Below are positions 61,707-64,000 of a stretch of 64,000 nucleotides of DNA, piece by piece; the first letter of the stretch is position 1, and every line of letters starts with the position of its first letter. The stretch spans positions 38,449 through 102,448 of the forward strand of contig CANMLX010000012.1 of assembly GCA_947498845.1 (NCBI GenBank), read 5' to 3'. A model generated the notes under the pieces. That model searched no databases and was not told the DNA's origin. It was given only the letters and a program-made list of their open reading frames with translations. Source of the DNA: an uncultured Flavobacteriaceae bacterium. GTDB lineage: Bacteria > Bacteroidota > Bacteroidia > Flavobacteriales > Flavobacteriaceae. The translations under genes were made by a program, and so were the position numbers.

Positions 61707-63911
61707 ATGTCGATTGTAGAAAGTGACTTACACGATGCGTTAAAAAAGTATTTTGGCTTTAACCAGTTTAAAGGCTTACAGGAAAACGTTGTTAAAAGTA
61801 TATTAGATGGCAAACATACTTTTGTAATTATGCCAACAGGGGGAGGGAAATCTCTTTGTTACCAATTACCTGCTTTAATGCAAGAAGGAACAGCAATTGT
61901 TGTATCTCCTTTAATTGCATTAATGAAAAATCAAGTAGATGCTATTCGAGGTATATCTAATCAAGAAGGTATAGCACATGTTTTAAACTCTTCACTTAAT
62001 AAAACCGAAGTAAAAAAAGTAAAGGAAGATATCGTAAATGGTGTCACAAAGCTATTGTACGTTGCACCAGAATCTTTGACTAAAGAAGAAAATGTGGAGT
62101 TTTTACGTACCGTTAAAATTTCGTTCTTAGCTATAGATGAAGCGCATTGTATTAGTGAATGGGGACATGATTTTAGACCAGAATACAGGAATTTAAGACA
62201 TATTATAGGACGTATAGGAGAAAATATTCCAATAATAGGTTTAACAGCTACTGCCACACCTAAAGTTCAGGAAGATATTATCAAAAACTTAGGTATTTCT
62301 GGAGCTAAAACATTTAAGGCTTCTTTTAATAGACCTAATTTATATTATGAAGTGCGTCCAAAAACCAAGAACGTAGATGCAGATATTATTAGGTTTATAA
62401 AGCAAAACGAAGGGAAGTCTGGAATCGTCTATTGTTTGAGTAGAAAACGTGTTGAGGAATTAGCACAAGTATTACAGGTAAATGGTATTAATGCAGTGCC
62501 CTACCATGCCGGTTTAGATGCAAAATCTAGATCTAGTCACCAAGACAAATTTCTAATGGAAGATGTAGATGTTGTAGTAGCGACTATAGCCTTTGGTATG
62601 GGAATAGATAAACCCGATGTACGTTTTGTAATTCACCATGATATACCAAAAAGTATAGAGAGTTATTATCAAGAAACAGGTCGTGCGGGTCGTGATGGAG
62701 GAGAAGGGCATTGTTTAGCTTTTTATGCGTATAAAGATATAGAGAAGTTAGAAAAGTTTATGTCTGGTAAACCAGTCGCAGAACAAGAAATAGGGCATGC
62801 TTTATTACAAGAAGTTGTAGCTTTTGCAGAAACGTCAATATCCAGAAGAAAATTTATATTGCACTATTTTGGAGAAGCATTTGATAATGCCACAGGAGAA
62901 GGAGGCGATATGGATGACAATGTACGTCACCCCAAAAAGCAAACAGAAGCTAAAGAAGAAGCGAAATTTCTATTAGAAATTATTAAAAACACCAATGAAA
63001 AATATAAATCTAAAGATTTAGTTAATGTTATTATTGGAAAAGAAAATGCATTAATAAAATCTCACAAAACAGATAAACAACCCTTTTTTGGTAAAGGAAA
63101 GCACCATGAAGGTAAGTATTGGATGGCGCTTTTAAGGCAATCATTAGTTGCTGGTTACTTAAAGAAAGATATCGAAACCTATGGGGTTATTAAATTGAAG
63201 AAAGAAGGCGAAGACTTTATAAAAAAACCTGTCTCTTTTATGATGACCGAAGATCATGTGTTTGATGATTCTCAGGATGATAGCAGTATAATAACTGCAG
63301 CAAAAGGAGGAGGAGGACTAGCAGATGCAGCTTTAATGAAAATGCTCAAAGATTTACGTAAAAAGAATGCTAAAAAAATGGGAGTTCCCCCGTTTGTTAT
63401 CTTTCAAGATCCATCTTTGGAAGATATGGCGCTTAAGTACCCAATAAGCCTTGCAGAGTTAAGTAATGTTCATGGTGTAGGTGATGGAAAAGCTAAAAAA
63501 TACGGAAAAGACTTTGTGGCTTTAATAGCTAAATATGTTGAAGAGAATGATATAACACGTCCAGATGATTTAGTGGTGAAATCTACAGGAAGTAATTCTG
63601 CTAATAAACTATATATTATTCAAAACGTAGATCGTAAATTGCCTTTAGATGACATTGCGTCATCAAAAGGGATGTCTATGGGAGATTTTATAAAAGAAAT
63701 GGAAGCTATTGTTTATTCAGGAACCAAATTGAATATAGATTACTGGATTGATGACGTTTTAGATGAAGATCAACAAGAAGAGATTCACGATTATTTTATG
63801 GATTCAGAAACCGATAGTATAAACGATGCTATAGAAGAGTTTGATGGCGATTATGATGATGAAGAACTGCGTTTATATAGAATAAAGTTTATAAGTGAGG
63901 TGGCGAATTAG
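61707..63911 (+). CDS. recQ: ATP-dependent DNA helicase RecQ
   Basis: 3'-5' helicase of recombination and replication repair, 734 residues. Motif 0/I are FKGLQENVVKSILDG and MPTGGGKSLCYQLP, motif II AIDEAHCISEWGHDF, motif V/VI VATIAFGMGIDKPDV and YYQETGRAGRDGG. A winged-helix RQC part and an HRDC domain (about residues 545-615, LRKKNAKKMGVPPFVIFQDP) follow, then an acidic tail. The zinc-binding part after RRKFILHYFGEAFD has no cysteines where E. coli RecQ has a four-Cys cluster. It is divergent from kdsD. Confidence 0.95.
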   Translation: MSIVESDLHDALKKYFGFNQFKGLQENVVKSILDGKHTFVIMPTGGGKSLCYQLPALMQEGTAIVVSPLIALMKNQVDAIRGISNQEGIAHVLNSSLNKTEVKKVKEDIVNGVTKLLYVAPESLTKEENVEFLRTVKISFLAIDEAHCISEWGHDFRPEYRNLRHIIGRIGENIPIIGLTATATPKVQEDIIKNLGISGAKTFKASFNRPNLYYEVRPKTKNVDADIIRFIKQNEGKSGIVYCLSRKRVEELAQVLQVNGINAVPYHAGLDAKSRSSHQDKFLMEDVDVVVATIAFGMGIDKPDVRFVIHHDIPKSIESYYQETGRAGRDGGEGHCLAFYAYKDIEKLEKFMSGKPVAEQEIGHALLQEVVAFAETSISRRKFILHYFGEAFDNATGEGGDMDDNVRHPKKQTEAKEEAKFLLEIIKNTNEKYKSKDLVNVIIGKENALIKSHKTDKQPFFGKGKHHEGKYWMALLRQSLVAGYLKKDIETYGVIKLKKEGEDFIKKPVSFMMTEDHVFDDSQDDSSIITAAKGGGGLADAALMKMLKDLRKKNAKKMGVPPFVIFQDPSLEDMALKYPISLAELSNVHGVGDGKAKKYGKDFVALIAKYVEENDITRPDDLVVKSTGSNSANKLYIIQNVDRKLPLDDIASSKGMSMGDFIKEMEAIVYSGTKLNIDYWIDDVLDEDQQEEIHDYFMDSETDSINDAIEEFDGDYDDEELRLYRIKFISEVAN

Positions 63912-63923
63912 TTTTTTAGTTAC

Positions 63924-64000
<77 letters not shown>

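Overview
The window comes from an AT-rich member of the Bacteroidetes, most likely a (marine) Flavobacteriaceae. Support: Bacteroidetes-type -7 boxes (TAnnTTTG) replace sigma70 promoters, Shine-Dalgarno sequences are largely absent, there is a PorV/PorQ-type outer-membrane barrel, a DUF4105 protein, and a kdsD/kpsF-tatC-AhpD-like-lptB operon of the kind seen in this phylum. I saw no rRNA, tRNA, CRISPR array, transposase or phage gene.

Layout. (1) 1-2476, minus strand: a methyltransferase cut by the window edge and an ABC-F (Uup-like) ATPase, separated by a heptanucleotide tandem repeat. (2) 2546-51687, plus strand: one about 49 kb surface-polysaccharide locus, almost all genes abutting or overlapping. 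It opens with the outer-membrane export lipoprotein (Wza type) and the tyrosine autokinase/co-polymerase (Wzc type). Next come cysQ and cysC (PAP removal and PAPS synthesis) and an ABC-2 exporter (Wzm/Wzt). A sugar-modification block follows (DegT aminotransferase, WbqC, methyltransferase, NeuD-type acyltransferase, GH43-like propeller, PhyH dioxygenase, FkbM, HTTM-like membrane protein). A run of family-2 glycosyltransferases, a sulfotransferase, acyltransferases and GT4 enzymes leads to nucleotide-sugar genes (gmd, fcl, a CMP-nonulosonate synthetase fused to a HAD phosphatase, and a short NeuB). After further glycosyltransferases and methyltransferases come an O-antigen ligase/polymerase and a polyprenyl-phosphate sugar-1-phosphate transferase. 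I count 13 GT2, 6 GT4-type, one exostosin-like and one unassigned GT-B-like protein.

(3) 51705-54004, minus: DUF4105 and a PorV/PorQ-like barrel. (4) 54283-56669, plus: pssA, a TerC-family protein and a LURP-one-like protein, interspersed with two copies of a short element with terminal inverted repeats. (5) 56666-58199, minus: a 57-residue ribbon-helix-helix protein, a PH-like membrane protein and an SPFH protein, followed by a hairpin-rich gene-free stretch. (6) 58616-61509, minus: lptB, AhpD-like, tatC, kdsD/kpsF. (7) 61707-63911, plus: recQ, then a heptamer tandem repeat running off the window.

How it fits together. The initiating transferase loads a sugar on undecaprenyl phosphate, the glycosyltransferases build a complex glycan, and the chain is exported through Wzm/Wzt or handled by the ligase/polymerase and Wzc/Wza. 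CysC, CysQ and the sulfotransferase together suggest a sulfated glycan. Gmd and Fcl would supply GDP-fucose. The short NeuB and the CMP-synthetase/phosphatase fusion suggest a KDN- or sialic-acid-like nonulosonic acid. The sugar identities and the export route are inference.
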